DNA of 64,000 nucleotides from Neodiprion pinetum (Eukaryota; Arthropoda; Insecta; Hymenoptera; Diprionidae). The number at the start of each line of letters is the position of its first letter. The first letter of the stretch is position 1. The notes beneath the pieces are model-generated. The model made no database searches. It was not told where the DNA came from and saw nothing but the letters and a program-made list of their open reading frames with translations. The translations under genes were made by a program, and so were the position numbers. Location of the stretch: the NCBI RefSeq assembly GCF_021155775.2, contig NC_060236.1, positions 7,609,087 through 7,673,086 on the forward strand. Direction: 5' to 3'. Shown piece by piece: positions 1 to 10,400 of this stretch.

Positions 1-496
1 ACGGCGAGCAAAGCGGTCTGCTTTCTTTCGGGTGAAAAATCACCGACTCGCTGAGCCTCCGTCAGTCGGCCGTTGTCTCGAATTCAAGAAAGCCGAATAA
101 TCCGTGTCGGGCGACTTTTCCTTAAAACTCGAAGGATTATTTATATTTTATCTCCGCCACGGTCTGTCGGTTAAGTAACACCCTGCGACGGGTCAGGCCT
201 CGGATTTGTAAGGGTTGAAAGAAAAATTGAATAGGGGAAGAACGAGAAGGAAAAAGAGGATACAATGAAAAAAAATGCGAAAAATCTGAAAACGGAGATA
301 AACTTCGCGGATTTTGTTAAGGATATATTGCCGTGCTATATTATATGGTTTGGTCGAGAAATCGTTGCCACAAATGATCGTCAGACAAAGTTTCGAAACT
401 CGTAAAATTTATTAAAAGTTTTTAGAAACAGACAAGTGAAACATGACGAAAGAAATAATAATCCAAATCTTGGTTCTCATCCGTGTTAAATGTAAT
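1..496. other. unassigned flank
   Basis: Moderately AT-rich single-copy-looking sequence. I see no repeat, convincing exon or RNA gene in it. Confidence 0.5.
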
Positions 497-574
497 AAAT
501 ACTAAATTTTCTTGGGAACTTGGACAGTTGAATCTTATCAATTCTGTCCAAGTTCCCAAGAAAATTTAGTATTT
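497..574. repeat. perfect 31-bp hairpin
   Basis: Positions 497-527 are the exact reverse complement of 544-574, separated by a 16-nt loop (528-543). The arm includes TTCTTGGGAACTTGGACAG. All 31 pairs match. No target-site duplication is evident at its edges. It could be a very recent foldback, a small palindromic MITE, or the stem of a hairpin RNA. Animal microRNA precursors normally carry mismatches, so a perfect stem is more like an hpRNA/siRNA source or a new DNA palindrome. No flanking promoter was seen. Confidence 0.85.
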
Positions 575-1039
575 AGAAATAATAATTTTCCGAATGAAAC
601 TTTTAATCGTCACGTTTTTTTTTTTTTTTACTGAAAAAGTATCATTTAATTGAAGAGAAGATTGGTCAGAACAACTATTATGTATATTAAGTGAAAGCAC
701 AATTTATTTGAATTTACCAGTCATTGCTTTCACCGCGTTTGGTAAATGCAACAATTTTTTTCTTTTTTTTCTTGTTCGTGATACTTAGGCTTTGATAGTA
801 CAAATTTTCAGTGTTTTTTAATACAACCCAATGCGATGAAGAATTTTTGTGGTAACTTTTAAATTAATCTTCGACAATTGTTTGTTGTTGACAGTTTCGT
901 TTTTTCCAACGTTTCGTTTTGATTGCCGATGTTTTTGACGTCGTTTACGAAATATTTACCAACGTCACATTTTTGGCTAGGAAGTTTTACTAACGATTTA
1001 CTAACCAATGGTTCTTGAGAAAATCAATTTTGCCAAGAC
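575..1039. other. unassigned AT-rich DNA with a small hairpin
   Basis: Contains T-runs near 617-629 and a 9-bp inverted repeat (GTGAAAGCA at 691-699 with its complement at 725-733). Nothing here looks coding. Confidence 0.45.
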
Positions 1040-1055
1040 GGGGGGGGGGGGGGGG
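1040..1055 (+). repeat. poly-G run (G16)
   Basis: Sixteen uninterrupted G residues just left of the 1072-1440 foldback. A run this long could form a G-quadruplex and is prone to length errors in sequencing and assembly. Confidence 0.9.
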
Positions 1056-1071
1056 ATGACGTAACGTACAT

Positions 1072-1440
1072 ATCCGGTTTTGTGATCGAAATTTCTTATG
1101 GAAATGAAATGGGGAAAACTTTTTTTTTTCCAATACATATTTTATTGTACCAGTAATAATGTTCGAAAAAATGTGTAACTGCGAGGTTTTGGTCGGCATT
1201 AGTGGTACTATCTGTAAAAAAATTCACATTATCATTCCAGCAAATCTAGACGAATTGCACTTCCTCTAAATTGAGAAAAGAGGTCGAATTTTTTTCAGAT
1301 AGCAGCACTATTGCCCACTGAAACCTCACAGTTACAAATTTTTTGGAACATCATGACTTTCAAAATAAAATACATACTGAACAAAAAAGTTTTACCCATG
1401 TTATTTCCGTAAGAAGCTTCGATCACAAAGCAGACAATCT
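1072..1440. mobile_element. large foldback element (long inverted repeat)
   Basis: The left arm, about 1072-1232, reads back as the reverse complement of about 1275-1440. Shared blocks in order are TTTGTGATCGAA, CTTATGGAAAT, a run ending in AAAACTTTTTT, ATTTTATT, TAACTGCGAGG against TAACTGTGAGG, and CTATCTG followed by A-runs. Identity by eye is roughly 75-80 percent, with small indels. The structure is that of a foldback or MITE-like DNA transposon remnant with almost no unique centre. No open frame of note lies inside and no clear target-site duplication was found. Confidence 0.7.
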
Positions 1441-1611
1441 TAGAATCGAGATAAGACTCTGAAAATTGAGGTAATTGTTATTCAACTATTTGAAGTTGAT
1501 TTGGCGATAGCGCGAAAAGAATTTATCAACACCCTAAATAAAGATCTCTCTAATACACACGTTATCCGAAATCAATCCGATATGAACGAAAAATACTCAT
1601 CTCAGTAGTTA

Positions 1612-2041
1612 CAGGGAGAAGAATTTCATATGTTACAGTAGCTAAAAAAATTGGGTAAAACAGGAATCGTTAAAAAAAACTGTTTGAATATTGTTGGAAT
1701 TAGGAAAAACGAGGTACGCGTAACCATTTTGCGCTATCGTCGATCGTTTTTTGGTAATCGCAACGCAAAATCAGTTTGTGAGGTTTACTCGACTTTTTTT
1801 AGTTAAACAAGGCTTTAACGTCAATTTATCGTTGCTCGAGCATTAAATTTTCTCAACAGTTGCGAGAAAATATAGCAACAGTGATCGTAATGGGAAAGAA
1901 TAGTAACGGATACTAGAGTTTCCGGTAACAGCTATAAAACTAATTTTTATTTTCTACCTAAAAGCATATTTTTCGATCGTGGTAAAAAATGAAAACAGTC
2001 AAGGACTGAGCGGTAACCGGAACTAAAAATTTCTCGCAGTG
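1612..2041 (+). mobile_element. family B MITE, copy 1 (Tc1/mariner-like)
   Basis: About 430 bp, closely matching 7064-7491 over its whole length. The ends are imperfect inverted repeats: the left end begins CAGGGAGAAGAATTTCA and the right end, read in reverse, begins CACTGCGAGAAATTTTTAG. Together with copy 2 the consensus terminus is CACTGAGAGAAATTT. The left flank is TA, but the right flank is CA, so the TA duplication has decayed on one side. There is no transposase frame, so it is non-autonomous. TA targets and short termini fit the IS630-Tc1-mariner superfamily. That assignment is inferred from structure only. Confidence 0.7.
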
Positions 2042-3505
2042 CAGAATGTAGAAAAGCTGGGCTCGTTTTAGCTCTGAGACATTTTATTGACCGATTCGGG
2101 CGTCAATCTATACCTCGAGCGATTTTCTTCCCGAAGTTCCACCGATTTCTCCCAGGTTTCCTCCCATCCAATTCTCCTTCCCTTCTCTCCTCCGCCTCTT
2201 CATTTTTTTCGCCGACTATTATACGCGTATAAGGATACCTGCGGCGGCACACCGACGTATATATTATTGATGCGAGTGTCGCACACGTGGGCAGCTTGAA
2301 ATTAGATTTCTTACGGCTTCCGAGTTTCTCCGATTTCTCATACGCCGCTTGATCTCGGCTCTCTGTCCCTTCTGTCAATATTATTTTCCCAATCCCCAAG
2401 AGCGCTGTGCCGAGCTCGTTTCCCCCGAAATTACATTCCCTCGGGACCAACCGTTGCGAACATTTTTTATGCATTCCTATGCACGTCTTACGTATATGGG
2501 ATTTCGCGACGGGGTTTCGCCGTTTCTAACCAAATGTCGTGGCTGCCTGGGTGCGAAAGTCGAGGACAGACTTGATTCAACTTGTACGTATTCCTATTCA
2601 CTACGTGAAATCACCTACAAGTGCGCAAACACATTATTCCGCGATACGTTCAGACGGTGTAGAATTGCAGTCAACAGCCATTTTTAAACGAGACAGAGAG
2701 TTGAGAAAGAAGAGGGGAAAAAAAAAAACGAAAAAACAAACGAGAACCACGATATTGCGACGAATTTTGATGAAAACTTGAAGACTCCAAAGTCCGGTAA
2801 AAGTTGTTCCAATTACGTTTAAGCTCGTTTTTCATCCGCCTGTAAAGTTGCAAGGTATAAGTGGACCACGTGTGTATACAAAGTGGCAATTTTCAGGGCT
2901 GGATTAACCGAGGCTCAATTCCAAGATAGATTTCGGGCTGCCCGCCGACCCGCAGAAAATCCTAAACGAGCTGTAAAGACGATCCTTCAATTGTTCCCCA
3001 AGGGGTGTTTATCGAATTGGTTTGAAACAACGAAGAAGTCATTCCGGCGGGTCCGAGTCTCGAAATAGGCCTGCGGGTCGATAGCGGCGGATTAGAAGGT
3101 GAGAAAGTGATGGCTGAGAGACGAGAGATAAAATAACGAGGAGGAATAAGGCGATGAAGAAGAAAAGAAAGAAGAAGAAATAGAGACCCGTTAACAAGGA
3201 GGACATATTACAGTCGCGTCCTGACGAACAAGGTCGGAACTCTGCGTTGTGGGGAAAAAGAGAAGCCCTTATATTCCCGGCTCGACAGAAATTGCTAAAT
3301 TTTGTTATTTGACGAGGAGCGAATCTCCCGATCGAAATCGATCATCCCCCGCGATATTGCGTCTTTATACCAATACGTACACCGAATGGGGGATAAATTC
3401 TCATCACGGTGAACGGTCAACTGAATTTACTCTTTGTCGAAGCCCTGCAGCAGCGATCCGCCTCTGTCGAAACGTACAGTGGACTCTTTTCTGTTCCTTA
3501 TGTAC
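2042..3505. other. unassigned region
   Basis: Mixed-composition DNA with open frames of up to ~120 codons on both strands, overlapping one another. None has a recognisable domain or a good start-plus-splice context. A purine-rich block lies at about 3112-3185. Confidence 0.4.
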
Positions 3506-4312
3506 TAGGGTAGCCTTTAATATGGGTAAGAAGAAATTTTTTTCTCTCTCACCCCTTAAATTGACTCGGAATACTAAAAAATGATTTTTAAAAGTGAAAT
3601 CCGCTCTTAATTTTAATATCAACCCGTGCCCCAAAGGCCCTTTAAAGGAGTTGAAATCGATTTTTTTTTTATCAATTTTTTTATCAATTTGCATATAAAC
3701 AATGAAATTACGTTGTGCGGCAAGTTAAACTAATCTAAAAGTAATTTTACCGCATTCCGCACATTTATCTCAATTTCTTAACATGATACGGACATTAGAG
3801 CAGCGTAAAAATAAAAAGCTGAATTTTCGATATGTTATTAATCGCTGATAAATACGTATAAAATAATTGTTTTTAATTAGATAAAATGACAGATTATTTG
3901 ATTTGAATTTAAGAAGCAGAAATAAGGAATGTTTTAAGGAAAATTTTTAATGTGTAAAAAGGTGAAACTTGTACAAAAATGAGCTGGAAACATCTTCGGA
4001 CATAATTATTGCCAGTCCAGCGTTGTGGTTTTTTGATCCGATTATTTTTCGATTTTCTCGCATCTATTCCATGTGAAAAAAGTAATGCTGTCGCAACACG
4101 GATAACGGCATGGATGTTCGTAGGAAAAACTACGTAAAACTAATTTTTATCAAATTTTTTACCTCGATCATCACTCCTATTCGATTTTAACTCCTCGGAA
4201 GGGCCTTTGGGGCACGGGTTAATATTAAAATTAAGAGCAGATTTCGCGTTTAAAAGTCGTTTTTTAGTGAGAGAGAAAATTTTTTTTTTTACCAATATTA
4301 AGGGGCACCATA
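3506..4312 (+). mobile_element. family A element, copy 1, with long TIRs and 8-bp TSD
   Basis: An 807-bp element flanked by a perfect 8-bp direct repeat TTATGTAC (3498-3505 and 4313-4320). The terminal inverted repeats run about 150 bp. The left starts TAGGGTAGCCTTTAATATGG and the right, read in reverse, starts TATGGTGCCCCTTAATATTG. Both include the block CCGTGCCCCAAAGGCCCTT. Relative to copy 2 the right TIR here has lost about 22 bp (around 4268). The interior has no transposase frame. Eight-base target duplications are typical of hAT (also P and Merlin) elements, so this is a non-autonomous DNA transposon, probably hAT-like. The superfamily is inferred. Confidence 0.85.
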
Positions 4313-4990
4313 TTATGTACCATAAGGGTGAAAAATTTTAGAAAAGTACAAGATCACCGTCTTCGCTGTTAGACCAGGAAGATACTTGAATCAGGGAATC
4401 GGGAGGCCGAGAAAGGAGAACGAGAGGATTGAAAAAAAGAACGGAGGAGACAACCTGAGGAAAAAGTCTTTGCGCATGGATCAAAATTAGGGCAGTGTTA
4501 AATTAGACAAGATCTTCCCGGCGACCTTTTATCAGAGCCGCACAATTTCCTCCCCCGAGGCATCGCGTTCACAATTTTCGTTTTCGTTTTGGAGGAGGGA
4601 ATAAAACCTGGGGGCGAGAAGAAGGTAACTCCTTTCGCATTCAACCGGCGAATATTTTCAGCGAATAAAAAAGGGGCTCAAATTATTATCTACGCGTATC
4701 CGGGAACCGCGGTAAGACTGTCAATTTTCTCAAATTAAAAACAACGAGTGGGATAAATTTCTTCACGTTAATTTCAGCCCAAGGTGAAAAACGAGAGTGA
4801 AAAATGACGGCCCAAGGTCATTAAAAAATTTCACATCTCCGTAAAGCTGCGATTGGATTCCAACCAGGACCAAGAACTAATCGAGCGGATTTATCCTTGG
4901 AGTATCATCCGCACACTCTTGATTATAAAACCGTTTCCAACTGCACGCTGGCTACGCGGTTTGGCAATAATTGCTGCACGAGGCCTCGGC

Positions 4991-4992
<2 letters not shown>
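4313..4992. other. unassigned region
   Basis: No repeat or exon recognised apart from the target duplication at its left edge. Purine-rich around 4395-4470. Confidence 0.4.

Positions 4993-5023
<31 letters not shown>
4993..5023 (+). repeat. (CT)n microsatellite
   Basis: About 15 uninterrupted CT units. Confidence 0.95.
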
Positions 5024-5024
<1 letters not shown>

Positions 5025-5194
5025 AAATGCAGTGAAAATCCCCGTATACGTAGTTCTCTAATTGTCTCTTCGATGCCCTGTAACTTTAAAACTCGATTTA
5101 AAACTGATTAAAGTTGGCGACGGCTGTTTGCCGGGGCTGAGAATCGTTCTCGAGACCCGCCGAGCTTCAACTGCGAAGTCCCGAAAGTACATGT

Positions 5195-5207
5195 ATAATA
5201 TATATAT

Positions 5208-5242
<35 letters not shown>

Positions 5243-5254
5243 ATGTATATATAA
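5195..5254 (+). repeat. compound (AT)n(GT)n(AT)n microsatellite
   Basis: A long TA run (about 5196-5230) passes into a GT run (5231-5242) and back to TA. The short frames that cross it are products of the repeat. Confidence 0.95.
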
Positions 5255-6359
5255 GTGTACCTGGTATTGGTGATAACTCGAATCTCTGCTCGCCTTTCGG
5301 TGCGATCTTATTTCAACGAGATGAGCAAACTGGCCAATAACCTTCAGACGTAATACCGTCTCGATGAATTTGACAAATGGGAAAAATACGAATTCAAACG
5401 CGGCACAGTTATTTCTTGAAATCAAAAATTGATCAATTATACTTTTTCTTTTCTCTTTCTTTTCCATTTTGAACAGTAACGAAGAACCAGTCATTTTGGA
5501 GTGAAGGCTCAAGATTGATTGGGGAAATTTGTTCCGGATTGTTCGTTCCGATGATTGTATAAAAATTAGCAATTAACAATTATTCGATAAACCGAAGATG
5601 CTCAGTTGCCATGATTTTATTGGCTTGGTTCTAACTTTCTCTGATGGAAAATAGTACTGTTGATTGAACGAAGGATTTTTTTTTTCTATGAAAACTTACT
5701 GTTTTACTAAAAGGAAAAAACGAGGAAGTTGTAAGACGAAAAATTGATTTTCCAATAAAAACCACTGCTGTTTTGGTATGAAAAATCGGAATTTCGAAAA
5801 ATCCTTCCTTCAATCGTCGGATGTCGATGTCTTGAAACAGAATCATTCTGTTCGTATGTTTCAGACAAAGCGTTCTCGAGTTATCGTGGTCACAGCAAAA
5901 AAGAAACTTTGCTATCTTCGAATCCCTGTACTTTCCCAATTTTTAAATATATCATGACAAAAAGAATTACTATCAAGTTCGATAACTGCGATTAAAGAAC
6001 GCATTTTTTTGTGAAGAAAAATTCTTGAATCTCTCCGATCAGAAATGTATGTAACCTCTTTCAATAAAAAAGATCGTCGTAGCTTGAGTATTGAGAGCTT
6101 GAACAATAATAATTTCTTAAATCACTAGTCAGTTACACCTATGGAAATTTCCACATAACTTACACAGGGTTACCCGGACCTCAGCCAACTTTGGAACGTT
6201 ATTACTGTCCACAACATTACGTTACGCACAGTTACGACTTGAACTAAAAATTCCTAGATAAAATTTAACGATTCAGAAATAGACTCCAATCTTAGTTTTA
6301 GTCGAAAAAAAAAAAAACGATGGAGGATGTGGGAAAAATTCTTGAAACAAAAAAAGTAA
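5255..6359. other. unassigned AT-rich region
   Basis: Nothing convincing seen. Antisense frames of about 100 codons near 5631-5939 are rich in F, K and S and have no recognisable motif. Confidence 0.4.
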
Positions 6360-6459
6360 AACGATATGCAATACATAACAATATTCAAGCAGTTTTTTTA
6401 ACGATACCTGTTTAACTCAATTTTTTTTGTTACCGTAACAAATGAAACTTTTCTCAGTG
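6360..6459 (-). mobile_element. family B MITE, 5' fragment (reverse)
   Basis: Read on the minus strand from 6459 this gives CACTGAGAAAAGTTTCATTT, then the GTTACGGTAAC and ACAGGTATCGTTAAAAAAAC blocks seen at the left ends of 1612-2041 and 7064-7491. Homology fades near 6360, so only about 100 bp of the end survives. The base pair outside the terminus is CA rather than TA. Confidence 0.6.
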
Positions 6460-7063
6460 CATGTTAAATTCGGCTCTGGGGTCAACCGGACCGCATGTAA
6501 GTGACCTGGGTTAAAGTCGTCAAAAATCACCGACTTTTCTCCAATCTGCAATCTCCTTAAATCCTTGAGACGTAATTTTTCGTTCCCACCCCAGAATACG
6601 CAATATTCTCGGATCGACTCGTGAAATCGATTATCCGACCTTTGAGGTCCGAGTATTCCTCAAACTTATTCTTTCTGCTTGACGCCTCGGGGCCCTCATT
6701 GACGTGCTAACCACGAATCGAGCGGATCCCCTTTTTCCGAGGTTTCTTCAAAGGAAATCTTCAGCTCGTTTTAACCCTCACATCCTTCGAGGACTCTGCG
6801 AATCGTGAAGCCATTCTGGAAGCTATATTGCTACCGAAATTCGCCGGGCCTTTTTTACCCACGCAGACAATTGCAATCACGCTATTCTAACGCTGATCCC
6901 TTCTCCTCGATTCTCGGAGACTTAAACCCGAAATCTGGTCTTACTCGAGTTTTTTCTACAATCTTATCCGACCCTCGGACACAATTCAACTTGCTTATCT
7001 TTTCTGAAGCATCAATTGATTTAGAGGTTCAAAATTGAACCGAAATAAAAGTTGATAATCGTA
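6460..7063. other. unassigned region
   Basis: Slightly more GC-rich than its neighbours. No repeat or credible exon recognised. Confidence 0.4.
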
Positions 7064-7491
7064 CATTGAGAAAAATTTCATTTGTTACAGTAACTAGAAA
7101 AATTGGGTAGAACAGGTATCGTTAAAAAAACTGTTTGAATGTTGTTGGGATTGCGAAAAACGAGGTACGCCTAACCCTTTTGCGCTATCGTCGATCCTTT
7201 TTTGCTAATTGCAACGCAAAATCGGTTTTTTCGGTTTACTCTACTTTTTTAGTTAAACAAGGCTTTAACGTCAATTTATCGTTGCACGAGCGTTAAATTT
7301 TCTCAACAGTTGCGAGAAAATCTAGTAACAGCGATCGTAACGAGAAAGAATATTAACGGATACTAGAGTTTCCGGTAACAGCTAGAAAACTAATTTTCAT
7401 TTTCTACCTAGAACTATATTTTTCGATCGTGGTAAACAATGAAAATAGGCAATGACTGAACGGTAAACGGAAATAAAAATTTCTCTCAGTG
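7064..7491 (+). mobile_element. family B MITE, copy 2, with TA target duplication
   Basis: This 428-bp copy is flanked by TA on both sides (7062-7063 and 7492-7493). It begins CATTGAGAAAAATTTCATTT and ends AAATTTCTCTCAGTG, so the two ends are inverted relatives over about 15 bp. It aligns to 1612-2041 with only scattered changes, for example over the shared block AACGTCAATTTATCGTTG. No transposase is encoded. It is the cleanest copy and defines the family. Placement in Tc1/mariner rests on the TA duplication. Confidence 0.8.
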
Positions 7492-10400
7492 TAACATTTT
7501 GTTCGCAAATTAAATCTTCACAGGCCATTTTAGTCTGAAAAAAAATTCCTTCAAAACAATTTATACAGTAAATTCACTTAGGAATAAAATAAGCTATTTT
7601 TTATTATAATCAAACGAACCATCCCGAAATTTTCCGTGATAAAATAGTGGAACAAATACGTGATATTTCTGACATTTTTTATAATCAAATAATTCTTACG
7701 CGTTAAAATTAAAATGCAAGTCGTTAGATATATTTTCTGGATCCCAGCTAGACTCTTTTAATTATATGCACTCTTTGAATCCCTATTTTGTCGTGTCTCT
7801 GTTATAATGAAATGGTGGTTTTAACGTTGCGAGTTTGATGCATAACTGTGGCATAGTACGTACCTCAATTATAGTTGTTCGCGTAAAGGAGAGACTGAAG
7901 CTTTTCACTTCGAAATAGCGAGTCACATGTTATCCCGGAATGCCGAAACGATTCGCTTTGAGGTGAACAAGCAAATTGTTGGTAAAATTAACGCGACATT
8001 GGATAAAGAAAAAAAAGAAAAAACATTAATCACTCTATTACCACGTCTGAACTCATGAATCTCACGACTAATTTTCGTTACGCAAATGAAATTTCGCGAA
8101 AAGCCACATCGATGCAGATTCCTCTCTCTGACTGATTGTGAGCCCTGTTAAAGTGCGGTTTCTGCAGGTTGCCGGCACGAAGAAAGGTGAGAGAAGAAAA
8201 AATAAAAAAAAAATTGAAAAATAAGGGGAAAATATAAAAATAATGAGTATACCGAGGGTGAAAAAAAAAAATTCGTGGAAATAACAGTATCCCTAGATAA
8301 TACTTTATAATCGATCCCGTGACATGTTGGTTTGGGCGAGGGTGAAGGAAACCGCCTTTAAAATGGATGGAAAAACAACAAAAGACCCCGGGGATTTAAA
8401 TTGGAACCGTTCCCCGTTTTTCGCTCACGGGAAAACCTTCGAACACTTTTTACACACGTATCCGGCTTGCTGATACGACTTACAGAGAGAAAGGGATTTA
8501 TTTACTGTTAAGAAACGTACATATTGGAAAGTGGCGAAACAAATGTTACGTTATCATTATCAAATTTCAGTTGACTAAAATGTGATTTGTTATCCATTGA
8601 CAAGTTTCCATCGATCATTACTTCGCCATATCCAAATATACATAAATATAATTTTTTGACATTAAATAAACACTATTCTCAGTTTTCGCTCGCTTTCGTA
8701 TCCTGGCTTCTGCAGAAATTCCGCTCACGAAGTTCGACCTTTTCTCTTGTATTTTGCGGTCGTTACTGTGCGGTTGGATTGTAAACTTCAGCTCTTGTGA
8801 TCGTACACTGATTTATTCTTTCCACTTACTCTCCCTTCAACGTTTCATCACACGTCGAATGCGCGTAATGAACGAAACGAAATACTTTCGGGGCAATCGA
8901 TTTATCGTTTATAATTGTCTAAATGACTTCCATCTCTCGCGTCGCTGATTTCAATAAAGACACAAATAACCTTTGCATAATAACGAAATATTCAACGTTC
9001 ATTTCGGGAGGATTTCCACCCTTGTTTTAAGGATAACGAGTTGCCTTTTTACACAAGTTAAGGGTGGTTAGTGTACGTTTTTAGGTGTGCGAGAGATTCC
9101 ATAACTGATATGGAATTTTTTTTAACTAGCTTGAATCACGCGTCGAGTATCGTAAAGCCGGTCGTGTTGTGTAGATGAGAAGTTATAACCGGAGTTTGAT
9201 TCATTTCAATTAAAACTGTCACACCCGTGAATCACGGCATTGACCCTAAACGATTTCATTGGCATAGAAAGTGGTCTCCATTAAATTACCTTCATTTATT
9301 TAACGCCTCAAACTTTTCGACCTCACATTATCTCATTACAATCGAAAATTCCTCGACACCCTTTCCTGAGGGGAAAAGGGAAAGGGAAAATTGGTAAAAT
9401 TACTAGAAAGCGGCGAGCAAACTTTCCGCAAACAATAATCGTTCTACGTTCGGAGGAATAAACCGGGCTAAATTTTGACCAACGTTTGCCGTTTTGTCAG
9501 CAGTAATGCAAAGTTAGACAAAGCCGGAATAAACGAGAAAGGTTCTGCGTGAGGTAACGTATAACGTAATATATGTATACATTTCTGTAAGAAAAATCGT
9601 CGATAAAGGAAGCAGAAAATTTTTCCCCCTTAGTAAAGCGTCGCGCTGATGCCTTGATTGAAATAAAAAAAAGAAAAAAGAAAGTCCTCCTTCGATCCGC
9701 AAAGAAAATACAAGATCAAAAGTTCAAACGGACAATTTTCCAAATTATTCTCAGTGACTTGAAGGTATGCAATGTTCGCGATAAAAAAACGGATAGCAAA
9801 TAAGTCAAGAATGAAGAAAATAAATATACGAGAAGCATTATGAAATTGGAACTCCGTTGCGGCTGAGTTAATCAATCAATGCGGCACCTTTTGTTTCCGG
9901 AACTTGAACTTGGTTTTATACATTATAAATATTGGAGGCTAAAAGTTCGCTTACAAATATCCGTCAGTTTTCAACGTCAAGTTGTGCAATTTCATTTACA
10001 TCCGAGTAATTACAGTCGGGGTAGAAAAACTCGGCGAAAAAAGTCAGAACAGAGATAGAACGATGCGAGAGAATTGTTTACTTTCCTTCTACCATTTATC
10101 GATATCATTGCGTGTTCGTGACTTTCGCGCCATTCCGCACGTTTTCCGAAATCTCGACGCCTAGCCATCGACAACAAAACGTTATATCCACGCCATGGTG
10201 TGACCGCAAATCCTACCGCTTACGATCCCAAGTCACGCGAGCGTTCGATCCGAGAGAAACGCGAGAAAAGTTAATTAAGGATTATTTTTCGCCCCTTCGA
10301 AAGAACCTGAATCTCATCGAATATTATGCGATTTAATTTATTTCACAGAATTATTGTGAAACTAGGTGAATTGGCTTTAAGGAAAACGAAAACGTAGCTC

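Noticed and set aside
6120..6500. Possible outer inverted repeat around the family B fragment (GGTTACCCGGACC versus GGTCAACCGGACC)
   Set aside because: Similarity is short and does not extend; likely chance.
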